64,000 nucleotides of DNA, from positions 2,046,001 through 2,110,000 of the forward strand of contig OZ251224.1 in NCBI GenBank assembly GCA_965240325.2, given 5' to 3'. This DNA is from Rebecca billardiae RCC1528. Lineage: Eukaryota > Haptophyta. A model generated the notes under the pieces. The model made no database searches. It saw only the letters and a program-made list of their open reading frames with translations, and was not told where the DNA came from. The translations under genes and the position numbers were made by a program. How positions within the stretch are numbered: position 1 is the stretch's first letter; every line of letters begins with the position of its first letter. Shown here one piece after another: positions 9,693 through 20,419 of the stretch.

Positions 9693-11168
9693 TCATACCC
9701 CCGCCCATGGTCCCACCAAGGACAACGGCGGCAGCTGCGAGATACGCTCGGGCTCGAGCCAGTCAGACAAACCGTCCGCGGCCATGATCCCTAGGCCCAA
9801 CGCTGCTGATCGCATGCCGCATGAGTACGCGCAGCTGTCCGCAGTCACGAAAAGTGCGTGGGTGAAACCGAATGCGGCGTGAGCCACGCGGCAGTGCGCG
9901 AGCGTGTGCACACGTGCAGGGAGCAGCTGCCCGTGCGAGTGGCCCAGGCCAAGCAGTCCATACCTACTGTGCCCAAACGTGTGCACGCTGCCGTCCGCGC
10001 CCACCACCGCTGTGCAGCAGAAGCCCGCGCTGGCGCGCACGGCGTGCACGCCTGCGAGCGCGTCGACGCGCCTCGGCTCGCGCTGGTGAGATTCGTCGCC
10101 GTGGCCGAGGCACCCGAAAGTGCCTGCGCCGAAGGAGTGCACGCCGCCGGCGGCATCGCACACCAGGCTGTGCACAAAGCTCGCGCTCACGTGCACCACA
10201 CGCACGCCGGCAAGCGCCTCGATGCGCCTCGGCGTGCGCTGACAGCGGTCGTGCTGCTCGCCGTGGCCCAGCTGACCTGAGCTCGAGGAGCCGCACGAGT
10301 AGACGGCGCCGCCGGTGTCGAGGAAGAGCGAGTGCGAGTGGCCGGCCGCCACGCCGCCCACGCGGACGCCTTGCAGCGCCTCCACGCGCTGCGGCTCGCG
10401 CCGCTCCTTCCCGTCGCCGTGGCCGAGCTGGCCGTACAGGTTGAAGCCCCAGCTGTACGCACTGCCCGCGGCCGTGACGGCGAGGCTGTGGCACTCCTCG
10501 GCGGCGATGCACACGACGGTCTCGCTCGCCAGCGCCTGCACGCGTATGAACTCGGCGCACTTCCGGTTCTCACCGTAGCCTCGCTGGCCACGCGAGTTCT
10601 TGCCGCACGCGTACACGGCGCCAGAGTCGCTCAGCGCGAGCATGTGACCCGACCCGGCTGCCACTGAGCACACGCGCACTTTCGAGAGCGAGTCAACTCG
10701 CGTTGGCACGAGCACCTCCGACGCGTCTGGGTGACCCAGCATGGCCGGGGGACGTTCATCGGTGGGTGTCTCGTCTTCATCGAACTCGCCGCCCTCCCCG
10801 CACGTGTGCAGCCCGCCGTCCGCGTCAACAAACGCACTCGCAGCCCTGGCCTCTGCGAGGTTGCACGCGACCGGAGCCACGTGGCCGAGCGCGAGCTGCG
10901 CGACGTGCTCGCGCGCGAACAGCTCTTCCGTCCACGTGCACACGCTTGGCGGAAGCGTGGCTGGCAGCGCTTGCTCATGCCCGCGCGCACGCGCGCGTGT
11001 ACGTAGCACGTGCTCGATCGGCGAGCGGCCGCCGGGGATGCCACGGAAGGTCCGCGAGGCCGCGTTCGCGCTCGCAAGGTCTCGGACGCTCTCGATGCGC
11101 GCGACGATGCACCCCAGCACCTCGATAGGCATGTGACTGAGCGTGCGCACATCGTCGTGCGCCGCCAT
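9693..11168 (-). CDS. F-box/RCC1-repeat (beta-propeller) protein
   Basis: A 491-aa protein starting at the ATG at 11168; the frame is open slightly further but only from a GTG. Residues 8-50 (around MPIEVLGCIVARIESVRDL) resemble an F-box. From about residue 80 to the end there are RCC1-type repeats, each with a Gly-rich turn such as YSWGFNLYGQLGHGD and a following AxxxHSLA strand; I count about seven blades. RCC1-like propellers bind proteins or act as exchange factors; with an F-box this suggests a substrate adaptor of an SCF ubiquitin ligase (inference). A substrate cannot be named. It lies in tandem with the DDX51-type gene, separated by 417 bp. Confidence 0.85.
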   Translation of the reverse strand: MAAHDDVRTLSHMPIEVLGCIVARIESVRDLASANAASRTFRGIPGGRSPIEHVLRTRARARGHEQALPATLPPSVCTWTEELFAREHVAQLALGHVAPVACNLAEARAASAFVDADGGLHTCGEGGEFDEDETPTDERPPAMLGHPDASEVLVPTRVDSLSKVRVCSVAAGSGHMLALSDSGAVYACGKNSRGQRGYGENRKCAEFIRVQALASETVVCIAAEECHSLAVTAAGSAYSWGFNLYGQLGHGDGKERREPQRVEALQGVRVGGVAAGHSHSLFLDTGGAVYSCGSSSSGQLGHGEQHDRCQRTPRRIEALAGVRVVHVSASFVHSLVCDAAGGVHSFGAGTFGCLGHGDESHQREPRRVDALAGVHAVRASAGFCCTAVVGADGSVHTFGHSRYGLLGLGHSHGQLLPARVHTLAHCRVAHAAFGFTHALFVTADSCAYSCGMRSAALGLGIMAADGLSDWLEPERISQLPPLSLVGPWAGV

Positions 11169-11585
11169 CGCCCGAGTGGTGACTTGCTGCTTTGCCCGCA
11201 CCGAGGTTTAATTAAGTCCGGCTGCCCGGACACAGAGGCAAGCCCGTGCGCAAGCTGCCGCTGAGCTGGCGCTGCCGCAGCCACCGGCTGACAGTCGGCT
11301 ACTGAGACAGTATTGACAGTCGTCTGTATTGAAGTCGTACTGATCATCGATATGTAAGTGATGAACACCGCGGTCAGCTGGCTGATGACATTGGCACTGC
11401 GGGCTGATGAACAGTTGACAGCGCGGAGTCTAACTGAGAATAACCGCTGCTTTTCAGTTAAACCGCGTATACTGTACAGTGAGTACTGTACTCGCGATTG
11501 ATTTATCTAAGCCCGGACGGCCCGCACGACCTCGTATAAGCTGGCTGACTGGCTGTCAGACCGAATGTCAGCTGGCCATCAGGCA

Positions 11586-13727
11586 TCAGCGGCGCGCTTT
11601 GACCTTGGCAGCCTGCCTGCCACTTGGATCCGAGTCGTGCTTGCGCGATCGCTTGTCGCCCGAGGCGCGCGCGCCTCCACCGTCGCTGCTGTGGCCGCTG
11701 CGCCGCTCCGCATGTCCAGGTGGCTTGTGCCGCTGCGACTGGGCTCGATTCCGCGCCGCATCGGCGTGGGCCTTGCGCGGGGCATGCGCGCTGTCCGCCC
11801 CGGTCGGCACGCGCCGCCCCCCGTCTGCGCGCGCGAGCAGCTGCTGCGTCAGCGCAGCGCGCAGCTGGTCCCCGCGCACGTCAGCGCCGGGTGCGAGTGC
11901 CGCCCAGGGCGCGCTGGCGTCGCGCGCGCGCTCGGCGGCTCCGGCGGCGGCCATGGTTCCGTCAGCTCCTCGCGCGTCGGCGTCTGCGCCCAACGCGCTC
12001 AGTGGCTTGTGCGCCGGCAGCGTGCCGCAGCGCTCCTGCTCAAGGACGTCGCCGACGGCCGCGAGGGCGGCGTCGTAGTGCGCGGCGGTGGGCATCTCGC
12101 CCAGTCCGAGCGGCGGCAGGGGAGGCCCCCCCGGGAGACCCTCGCCCGTGTCGTCCAGCTCCGCCGGCTCGCGCGCGCCCGCGTCGTCCGGTGCGTCGGC
12201 GTCCGGCGCCGGCGGCGGCATGGGCTCTGCCTCGAGGTGCACTTGCCGCGCCGTGCGCTCCGCGCCGCGCAGCATCTTCTCAAAGTGCGCCCTCTGGTCG
12301 GCGGAGACGAGGGTGAGGCACGTCCCCGCACGGCCGGCGCGCGCGGTGCGGCCCGCGCGGTGCACGTACGTGCGCAGCCGCGCGGGCACGTCGTAGTTGA
12401 TCACGTGGCGCACGTGCTCGATGTCCAGCCCGCGCGCCATCGCGTCCGACGCCACGAGCAGCCGCACGCCGCCCGCGCTGAAGCCGGCGAGGGTGCGCTC
12501 GCGCTCGGCATGCGGGAGTGTACTCGAGTACTCGCGCGCGTCGCGGCCGAGCAGCTGCAGCAGCCGCGTGAGCCGGTGCGCGCTGTCCACCGAGCGGGTG
12601 AAGCACAGGACCACCTCGCCGCCGGTCCCCTCCGCCGGCCGCCTCGTCTCCGCCTCGGGTGCCGCCGCCTCCGCCCCCACCTCCGCTGCGGCCGAGAGCG
12701 CCGCTGCCCCCAGCAGCCCGTCCAGCAGCTGCAGCAGCGCGAGCGGCTTGTGCTCGCGCGCGCACACGGCAAACTCCTCGGCCAGCGTGCCCGGCATGGC
12801 GAAGTGCGCGCTGCCCACGCGCAGGAAGACGGGCCTGAGGAGGCGCAGCGCCGACGCCGTCTGCGGGTCGCTCGTCAGCGTGGCGGAGAAGAGCAGCTTG
12901 CGCAGGGGCGGCGCGCTCTGCGCCGCGCCCAGCGCACGCCACGCGCCCTCGCCCTGCACGTCGACGCGCGAGCTGATCGGCGCGTCGCCTGGCTCGGGCG
13001 TGCGCGCGGGCGTGAGGTTCGCCGCCTCGTACACCAGCGGGAGCCACTGGTCGTACGCCTGCGCCATCAGCCGGTCGGCCTCGTCGATCACCAGCCAGCG
13101 CACGTGCTGCAGCGTGAAGCCGGCGCGCGCGCGCACGTGGTCGACCAGCCGTCCGGGCGTGGTCACGAGGATGTCGACGGCGCTCACGCCGCCGAGGGCG
13201 GACGAGGTCGATGAGGACAGCTCATCCCCGCCCGCGCCGAGCAGCTGCGCGCGCTCGAGCGCGAAGGAGACGTCGCCAAGCGCCGTGCCGACCCGCAGGC
13301 CAGTCCGGTCGCATAGCGAGCGCACCACGCGTGCGACCTGCAGCGCGAGCGAGCGCGTGGGGAGGACGATCACGGCGGAAAGGCGTGGCACGACACGACC
13401 GACCAGCGCGTGCACCACCGGCACAGTGTACGCCAGCGTCTTGCCGCTGCCAGTCGGCGCGCTCACGCACAGGTCGCCCACGTGCTCGCTCGCCTCCGCA
13501 CGCAGGAGCCACGGGACGGCTGCGGCCTGGACGGCGAAGAGCTGGTCGTAGCCGAGCTCTTGGAGCGCGCCGACCACGCGCGGGTGCAGGCCGACGCTGC
13601 CGACAGGCACGCGCACATCGTCAGGCACGTCATGGAAGGGAAGCGGCGCGTCGTCGCTGTCATCCATGTCCGCCGTTCCGCCACGATCCACAAGCGTGAA
13701 TGAAGCCTTGGAAGGCGCCATTCTCAT
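11586..13727 (-). CDS. DDX51: DEAD-box RNA helicase, DDX51/Dbp6 type
   Basis: A 713-aa single-exon helicase with all DEAD-box motifs: Q motif near GYDQLFAVQ (59-67), motif I APTGSGKT (90-97), Ia PTRSLALQ, Ib TPGR, motif II DEAD (215-218), III SAT, V ARGLDIEHV, VI HRAGRTARAG. The weak conservation before the Q motif, the long first RecA domain and the overall pattern fit DDX51/Dbp6, an early 60S pre-ribosome assembly helicase of the nucleolus. A basic Ser/Arg/Lys-rich tail (about 650-713) fits nucleolar localisation. The ATG at 13727 is confirmed; a second Met follows two codons later. It is head-to-head with the SIRT7-type gene, with only 64 bp between start codons. Assignment to DDX51 and not another rRNA helicase is from motif context only. 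Confidence 0.87.
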   Translation of the reverse strand: MRMAPSKASFTLVDRGGTADMDDSDDAPLPFHDVPDDVRVPVGSVGLHPRVVGALQELGYDQLFAVQAAAVPWLLRAEASEHVGDLCVSAPTGSGKTLAYTVPVVHALVGRVVPRLSAVIVLPTRSLALQVARVVRSLCDRTGLRVGTALGDVSFALERAQLLGAGGDELSSSTSSALGGVSAVDILVTTPGRLVDHVRARAGFTLQHVRWLVIDEADRLMAQAYDQWLPLVYEAANLTPARTPEPGDAPISSRVDVQGEGAWRALGAAQSAPPLRKLLFSATLTSDPQTASALRLLRPVFLRVGSAHFAMPGTLAEEFAVCAREHKPLALLQLLDGLLGAAALSAAAEVGAEAAAPEAETRRPAEGTGGEVVLCFTRSVDSAHRLTRLLQLLGRDAREYSSTLPHAERERTLAGFSAGGVRLLVASDAMARGLDIEHVRHVINYDVPARLRTYVHRAGRTARAGRAGTCLTLVSADQRAHFEKMLRGAERTARQVHLEAEPMPPPAPDADAPDDAGAREPAELDDTGEGLPGGPPLPPLGLGEMPTAAHYDAALAAVGDVLEQERCGTLPAHKPLSALGADADARGADGTMAAAGAAERARDASAPWAALAPGADVRGDQLRAALTQQLLARADGGRRVPTGADSAHAPRKAHADAARNRAQSQRHKPPGHAERRSGHSSDGGGARASGDKRSRKHDSDPSGRQAAKVKARR

Positions 13728-13791
13728 TCGTCGAATCGTCGTCGTGGCATTTGATCAGCAGCATGGTCGCGACGCCGGCACAGCAGTGGTG

Positions 13792-15982
13792 ATGACCGAC
13801 GAGGACGGCTCTGCGAGGGCGAGCGGCGGCACTGGCACTCCCGCCGCCGATGACCCCGCGTCCGTTGGGCAACCCGCCGCAGCTGCGCCTGCCGCCATAA
13901 AGACGCACACGCAAGTCCTCGCATCGGCGCCAGCCGATGCCCCGACAGCCGCACCTGCCGAGCAGCCCCCCGCGCAGGAGGAGGTGGCGGCCCCGACCCT
14001 GGACGAGCCAGACGTGCGTGACAGTGCCACCCAGCTCGCGGCTCCCGCGGAAGCGCACATGCCCGCGCCAGAGGCTGCCCTGTCGCCCGCAGAGACCGCG
14101 CCACGGGCCGAGCCCAAGGCCGAGCCAGCCGCTGACGTTTCGCCGAAGGAGGAGGAGGCGGCGGAGGACGGAAGCATGGAGGACGAGGAGGATGAGGACG
14201 ACGACGAGGAGGAGGAGGAGGAGGAGGAGGAGGACACGAAGAGCGGGGCAGCAGGCCCCGCTCAGACGAGCCGCGAGGCGCGCAAGGCTGAGCTGGCCTT
14301 TGCGCGCACGGCACGCGAGCAAGAGCAGCAGGTGGGCGCATGTGCCGCGCGCTCGAGGCGTGCGTGCGCGCCCATGCCTGCGCGCCGACGTCGAGCGCGC
14401 GCGCGCCTCACCCGCGCGTCTGTCCGTGCGCAGCTCAAGCGGCGCATCCGACGCATCCTCAAGGTGGACAAGCCGCGCTCGGAGGCAGACGAGGCGCTGC
14501 TCAGAGCGCACGCGGAGCTGGCGCGCGCCGAGCAGTGCGCGATCGAGCGCTCGACCGCCAAGCGCGACCGCGACGAGGCGCGCACGGCGGAGGTGGAGGA
14601 CTCGGCGGAGGAGCTGCGCGAGAAGGTGTCCGAGCTGGCGCGCTGGCTCAAGCACGCGAAGCACGCGGTGGTGTACACGGGCGCCGGCATGTCCACCGCC
14701 GCGCAGATCCCGGACTACCGCGGGCCTGAGGTACGCGGCGCGCACACGCGCTCCCTCGGCGCGCGGACGCGGATGGGCGGGAAGGCAGGGCTCGGGGGGC
14801 TCTGGGCCGTGGCGAGCCGTGGGCCGCCGGGCTGGCGGGCGCCGCGGCGCCGCCGCGCACCGTAGGCTGCCTGCGCCACCGCCCTGGGCTGCACGCGCCA
14901 TCCGCCAGCCGCGGAGTGCGGCGCTCGCGCGCGCCCAGGAGACTAACACGTGCACCCGGCATGCGGCGTGTATGCGCGCGCGGCCGTGCGCGCAGGGCGT
15001 GTGGACGCTGCGGAAGAAGGGCGTGCAGGCCACCATGCCCATCGCGTGGGAGGAGACGCGGCCGACGGGCGCGCACATGGCGCTGCGCACGCTCGTGCGC
15101 CGCGGCCGCGTGCGGCACGTCGTCTCCCAGAACGTGGACGGGCTGCACCTGCGCTCAGGCGTGGCGCCCGCGCAGCTCTCGGAGCTGCACGGCAACATCT
15201 ACCGGGAGGTGTGCACGGCGTGCGGCAAGCGGTACCTCCGCGCGCAGCACGTCACCGAGCGCTCCTCCTTCCACCACCACAAGACCGGCCGGAGCTGCGC
15301 GCTCAAGAAGTGCGCCGGCGCCGAGCTGCGCGACACGATCGTCTACTTTGGCGAGCGGCTGGACGACGCTGACCTCGAGAAGGCGCGCGAGGTCTCGAGG
15401 AAGGCGGACCTGGCGATCTTCCTGGGCAGCTCGCTCAAGGTGCTGCAGCACTACAAGTTCATCTGGGAGCGCTCGGGCGCGCACGGCGAGAAGCGCTTCG
15501 TCATCGTCAACCTGCAGTGGACGCCCAAGGACCGCGCGGCGCAGCTCAAGATCAACGGCCGGTGCGACGTCGTGCTCCAGCAGCTGCTCGGCGCGCTCAA
15601 CCTCAAGTGCGACGCATACTCGGAGCGCGCGGACCCGATCGCCGCGCTCGCGCCCAAGGGGGCGGCCGTGCCCGCCCCACACGCCGCTGCCGCTGCGCCC
15701 TCGCGAGCGCGCGCCCCGCCGAAGAGCCGCGCCTTCCCGAGCGTCGTGCGCGCCGCGGAGCCGCCGCGAGTTCCGGAGGCCGGTGGCGCGGCCGAGGACG
15801 CGCAGGCCGCCTCCGCCGCGGGCGACGCGTGCGGGCCGCTCACGCCGGCGTGCGACGCTGCTGCCGCACCCGCGGGCGTGGACGGTGTCTCCGCACACCA
15901 CGACGAGGCGGCAGCCAGTCTGGGCGAGGAGCAGCCGTCCGCGACGCGCAGCTCCAAGCGGCGCCGCACTGGGAGGAGGTAA
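13792..15982 (+). CDS. SIRT7: SIRT7-type NAD+-dependent protein deacylase (class IV sirtuin)
   Basis: Three exons, 13792-14331, 14434-14730 and 14996-15982, giving 607 aa. Residues 263-267 GAGMS and PDYRGPE-GVWTL span intron 2, QNVDGLHLRSG and catalytic His344 (SELHGN) follow, then zinc ligands C352-x2-C355 and C380-x4-C385, and the SIRT7-like ELRDTIVYFGE, LGSSLKVL and IVNLQWTPKD blocks. The second Cys pair is C-x4-C where C-x2-C is usual. The N-terminus holds a very acidic tract (about 120-150) and a charged helical region as in SIRT7. Intron 2 (265 bp, GT-AG, CTAAC branch-like site at 14942) is secure; intron 1 (102 bp) is a multiple of three without stop, so it is inferred from the join EQEQQ-LKRRI. 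SIRT7 is a nucleolar regulator of rDNA chromatin in animals. I start at 13792, the first ATG outside the neighbouring gene. Confidence 0.88.
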
Positions 15983-16610
15983 CTAGTCGTAGCAACGAGC
16001 GACAGCCGCGCCGGTGACTGTCGTCTCCTTGTGCCTCGCCTCCTTTATTGTGCCACGCCTGCTCTTCCGTCATCAGCCTTTATCTAGCGGCAGTGATATA
16101 GTATGTGGCAGGCCGGGTGAGCGTGGCGTTACGGTTAGGACCGTCAGTCTGTCAGACCGTGTCCGTGAGACGGTAAGACTACGTCTGTCTGGTTACGGCG
16201 CGCTGCGACGGCGTTCCGATATTGTTATTCTGAAAGCGCCAGCGGCGTACATGCGAAGTCTTCCGCCGAAGTGCGACTGACACTGCTAAGACAATAGACA
16301 TCGTACAGTAAGCCCGCCCGCCCGCGCAGCAAGTATAAACAAGGCGGGCCCGGCGGAACCTGGACCCGGGGCAGTCGTCTTTGATGGGCGCCCCCGGCCC
16401 CGAGTGATGGCACTCTCGAGACCGCGGCGCCTGGGCACCGTGGCAGTGGCCCATCATCGAGAAATATTCGAGTGGCAGCACGGAGGTCTGCCACGCTGTC
16501 AGACAGCAGTCCCGGTGTCGTGTCGTCGTCAGCAACAGACAGCTTCAGCAGGCGGAAGTTACTGCCCGGAAGTCATCGCTCGGCGTCAGCATGCCAGCGA
16601 TCTGATATGA
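15983..16610. other. Intergenic, no gene seen
   Basis: The sequence contains only short frames without domain content. It separates the sirtuin gene from the mobile-element cluster starting at 16611. Confidence 0.5.
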
Positions 16611-18208
16611 CCGCGTTCCGCGGTCCTTTTCCGTAGAACGAACGTAGTTCAGGGCCCGCGGTGGCGGTGCACCCTCCGTCGCAGTCGTCTATTGACAGAC
16701 CAGTTGCATATGCCCGTACAACTAGACTCCAGCGGCGCGCCGCCGCCCGCCGCGCCGGGCGGGCCCATTGCAGCCGCCGGCGCGGCGCCGATTGTGTACA
16801 GGCGGATGCGACGAGGCGTGATCGACGCATGAGCGCGACTCCACGTGCACACCAGGCCACGCGGAGCTGACAGCCAGGGAGCACGGTGCGGGGCCGCGGA
16901 TTCGTTCGGGCCGCTGCTGCTGACCGCTGTCCCCGGGGTCACCCCCCGCGCCGGCAGCGCCCGGGATGATGCACTGGTCCGAGTAGGGTTCGACCAGCGC
17001 CTGCGCGACGGCCGACAGGCGGGCGCGAGGCGTGATCGACGCATGAGCGCAACTCTACGTGCACGCCAGGCCACGCGGAGCTGACAGCCCGATGGAGCAC
17101 GGTGCCGAGGTGCGAGGGCACCGGTGATCCGGTTCGCGCACTCGCCGCGCGTGCACGGGCAGCTGACACACCTCGATCAGGCTCGGCACGCGTTGCAGAG
17201 GCACGGCCAGCTCTGGGGACGTCACGCACCACCGTCGCCCGCGCAGCTCGTCCTCCTCGTAGAGTACCGTTCAGTTCCGAGGCGTAGCCCTCGCTCAGAG
17301 TCGACCGACGATGGACTCGGATCGTCGGCGCGCCTGCTCTCTCTCAATCAAGAAGAGTTCTGGGAGACCCCGGAAAGGCATGGCAAGGGCGGCGCGTGGT
17401 GAAGTCGAAGGCTCAGAGATCGATCAGTCCGGCATCAGGCGCCGCTGCCCCCGAGCTTGCGAGAGCCCGAACACAGGGCGGCGGCTGCGGCGCCGGCTCG
17501 CGGACGCGCCGGGGCCGCGCAAGGCCGCGCCGAGGCATCGACAGGGCGGCAGGGGCGGCGGGGGCGCGCGGAGTGAGCGGGGGCACGACGAACGCGATGT
17601 CGACGGCAGTCGGGACCCGCCGCAGCCGCGCGCTCCAGGCGCCATTCGCCGCGCGCACCTGCCCATCGCCGTCCTCACCCGTCGGTCGCTCGTGAGCCTC
17701 GTGCCCGTGGCTCGCCTCCAAACGCAGGCCGCCTCTGGTGGGCCGCCGCCCGGGGCCGCGCGCGGCCGCGCGCGCCCAACCAAGTCCGTTCGCGTCAGAT
17801 AGTATTGAGATATACGCCGAGCTTGGGCCCTCTGCTACTGACCCTTGCCTTGTCGGCTCCTGATACAGATAGGGCGCGATTGAATAGTTGATCAACTGAT
17901 TCAATGGACGTACATTGTCACATCGGTTCGCGGCAATCTCACTATCAAACTAAATCGCTCGTAACGAACCGTTACGTTAATGTCACGGCCGCTCACGTCC
18001 CGTCCATCGATTGAATAGGGGAATGTCGTGGACGCGGTTATTTCTCCGTAATGCATGTGTAGAGAGGGTCTCAAAAATCGAAACTCGGTCACCGCCAGCC
18101 CTAAAAATCGCCCCCGTCCCTTTTTTCTTGATCAAAGATCTTTTTGAAACGTGGTTAGGGCCCACGGAGCGGGCTCCACGCTGCGCGTTCCGCCCTGCAC
18201 CGCGGGCC
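16611..18208 (-). mobile_element. Short non-autonomous element with shared termini, copy 1 (body type II)
   Basis: Read on the minus strand the element begins GGCCCGCGGTGCAGGGCGGA at 18208, continues through GGGCCCTAACCACGTTT and a GATCTTTGATCAAG motif, and ends in the hairpin GACCGCGGAACGCGG at 16611. Both ends are flanked by TCAT (plus-strand ATGA at 16607-16610 and 18209-18212), consistent with a target duplication. The interior matches the copy at 44665-45990 (same blocks in the same order) but contains an internal duplication of about 215 bp (around 16828 and 17041). No transposase-like frame is conserved between the two copies, so it is non-autonomous. Confidence 0.85.
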
Positions 18209-18236
18209 ATGATACTAAGCTATGATGTGTCACGTA

Positions 18237-18390
<154 letters not shown>

Positions 18391-18465
18391 AGAGTTGACC
18401 GATCGTCATCACTATTCACTGGCCACTCATCACTGTGAGTGTCCCGGTAACTGGCTGAGAGTGAT

Positions 18466-20320
18466 GGCCCGCGGTGTAGGGCGGAGCGCGTAGCGTGGAG
18501 CCCCGCCGGGGGCCCTCACTACGTTCAACGTTGTCAAAAAGATCTTTTGATCAAAGAAAAGGGGACGGGGGACGATTTTGAGGGCGGCTGTCGGAGGGTG
18601 AGTTTTCGCTTTTTTGAGGGGTACCTTGGCCCATTGCTCTGCATTAGCCCGAGACGCATTGACGAAATAGCCGCGCCCACTCCAATTCCGTATCTACGGA
18701 CGGACGTGAGTAATACGCAACCGCTGGACGTGCCTTTGTCAGTATATCTGGGTAGTGAACGAATATCTAGCTGCGATTTGTTGTAAATATTCATACGGAA
18801 CAAAACTTGGTCGCCAGCCCGGGACCAACCGGACCCAGGGCCGGACGTGTTTTTAAAAGTGCATGTGCACGGGGGTCCTACAGTAGCAGGGTATTCTACC
18901 AAGGGGGTTCCCGTTCAATCTTCCGACGATACGGTTGAACGTGCATGGTCGTAAATGGACATGGTTCCCGCGGAAGCCACTAGCTACAGTAGAGGGCGCA
19001 CTGCAGATGAAAAGATGATCACTCCGTACCCCCGTAAGGGCGCACTGCAGATGAAAAGATGATCACTCCGTACCCCCATAGTAGGGTATTCGTGATACGA
19101 ATACAGCACGCAGACGAAATTGCACTTGGGGCAAGGCCCTTGACGACTCGCGCCGGTGACGCCGGCGCGACCGCGACGCGTGGAACTGCGGAGCCCTTGA
19201 CTCGGACCGCCGGGACCGCGTGCGTGCGCGTGCCGCCGCAGTACGCCGCGGTGCGCGAGGTGGTGGCGGGGGCCGGCCGGCCGCTGCCTCTCGCCCTCGC
19301 ACTCTGCTCTCCCCGAGCGCGCCTGTCGCCTCGCAGGCCCCGCGTCTACTCCGTCTCGCCCGGCCCTCGCACTCCGCTCTCACCGAGCGCGCCCACCGGT
19401 CCGTGTCGTCTCGCCGGGCCGCGTGGCCGAGTCACGCCGAGTCGGCGCGCGCCCAACAACCTACCCGCAGGCGCGTTCGTCGCTCGAGGAGGAGCGAAGG
19501 GCGAGCCGAGTCCGGAGCACTACGCGAGCTCGTCGCTTGAGGAATGAGGACGGGAGCGTGCCGCGACGGCACGCCGCAGCGGAGATGAGCCGGAGTGCCG
19601 CCCGGAGCTAGTAGTGCGGCTGAAGGGCGAGCTCGAGCTCGCGAGCTCGCTCCTCGACGCCGAGCGCGAGCTCCTCCTCAACTCGGTCGTCGACCGCGCC
19701 GGAGGTGCAGCAGCAGCAACTCGGCGAGCACGCACGGCCACGGGCTGCCGATTTGTCACGGCCTGCCGCGCTGGCCGCCGCCGCTGCGTGCCTGCGTGGC
19801 TTCGAGGCCGACGCCGGCGGACGAGGAGGCGGCGGGCGAGCACGGCGCGGCGCGGTGGAGCAGGCGCGCACGCGCGGCGGCAGGCGCGACGCGCCGCTCG
19901 CCTCGTTCCACTCCGAGCTCCGCTCGGTCTCGCCTCTGGCGATCGGTGCGCGGCTGCGCAGCGCACCGGGGCCGCGGGGCCAGCAGTGCCCGCTGGCCGA
20001 GTGGCGCGCGCTCTCGCTCTGCCCGGGCACGAAGCGCGCCGGCTGAGCGACCAGCGGCCCGTCGTCGAGCGCATGGCGCAGCGCGAGCACCTCAAGCAGG
20101 TGCGCCCGCACGCCCGCCCGCGCCGGCCCGCGCCGCGCGGCGCCTCTCGCCCTGCGCGCGCGCGCCGCCCCGGCGGCCGCGCTTCCCGCCGCGCGGCCCG
20201 CGGCGACAGTCCTCGGCCCGCCATGTTAGTCAGAGTGTCAGACTGATCGACAGCAGCCGACGGAGGTTGCACCGCGGGCCCCTAACTACGTTGGTTCTAC
20301 GGAAGGACCGCGGAACGCGG
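18466..20320 (+). mobile_element. Short non-autonomous element with shared termini, copy 2 (body type III)
   Basis: The 5' module (GGCCCGCGGTGTAGGGCGGA at 18466, then TTTTGATCAAAGAAAAGG) and the 3' module (CCCCTAACTACGTTGGTTCTACGG and the GACCGCGGAACGCGG hairpin ending at 20320) match the other copies, but the 1.7-kb interior is unlike either of the other body types. Flanks are TGAT and TCCT, so no clean target duplication survives. Copies 1 and 2 are head-to-head across the TATC repeat. Frames inside (for example 19595-20332) are Arg/Ala-rich and unsupported as genes. Confidence 0.75.
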
Positions 20321-20419
20321 TCCTATCCATGACGATCATGCAGACGAATTACACTATATATATGGATGAGGCGTTCGGCGGCCGTTCGGCAGTCAGGGGG
20401 CGCCGGGGCCGGCATTTAA

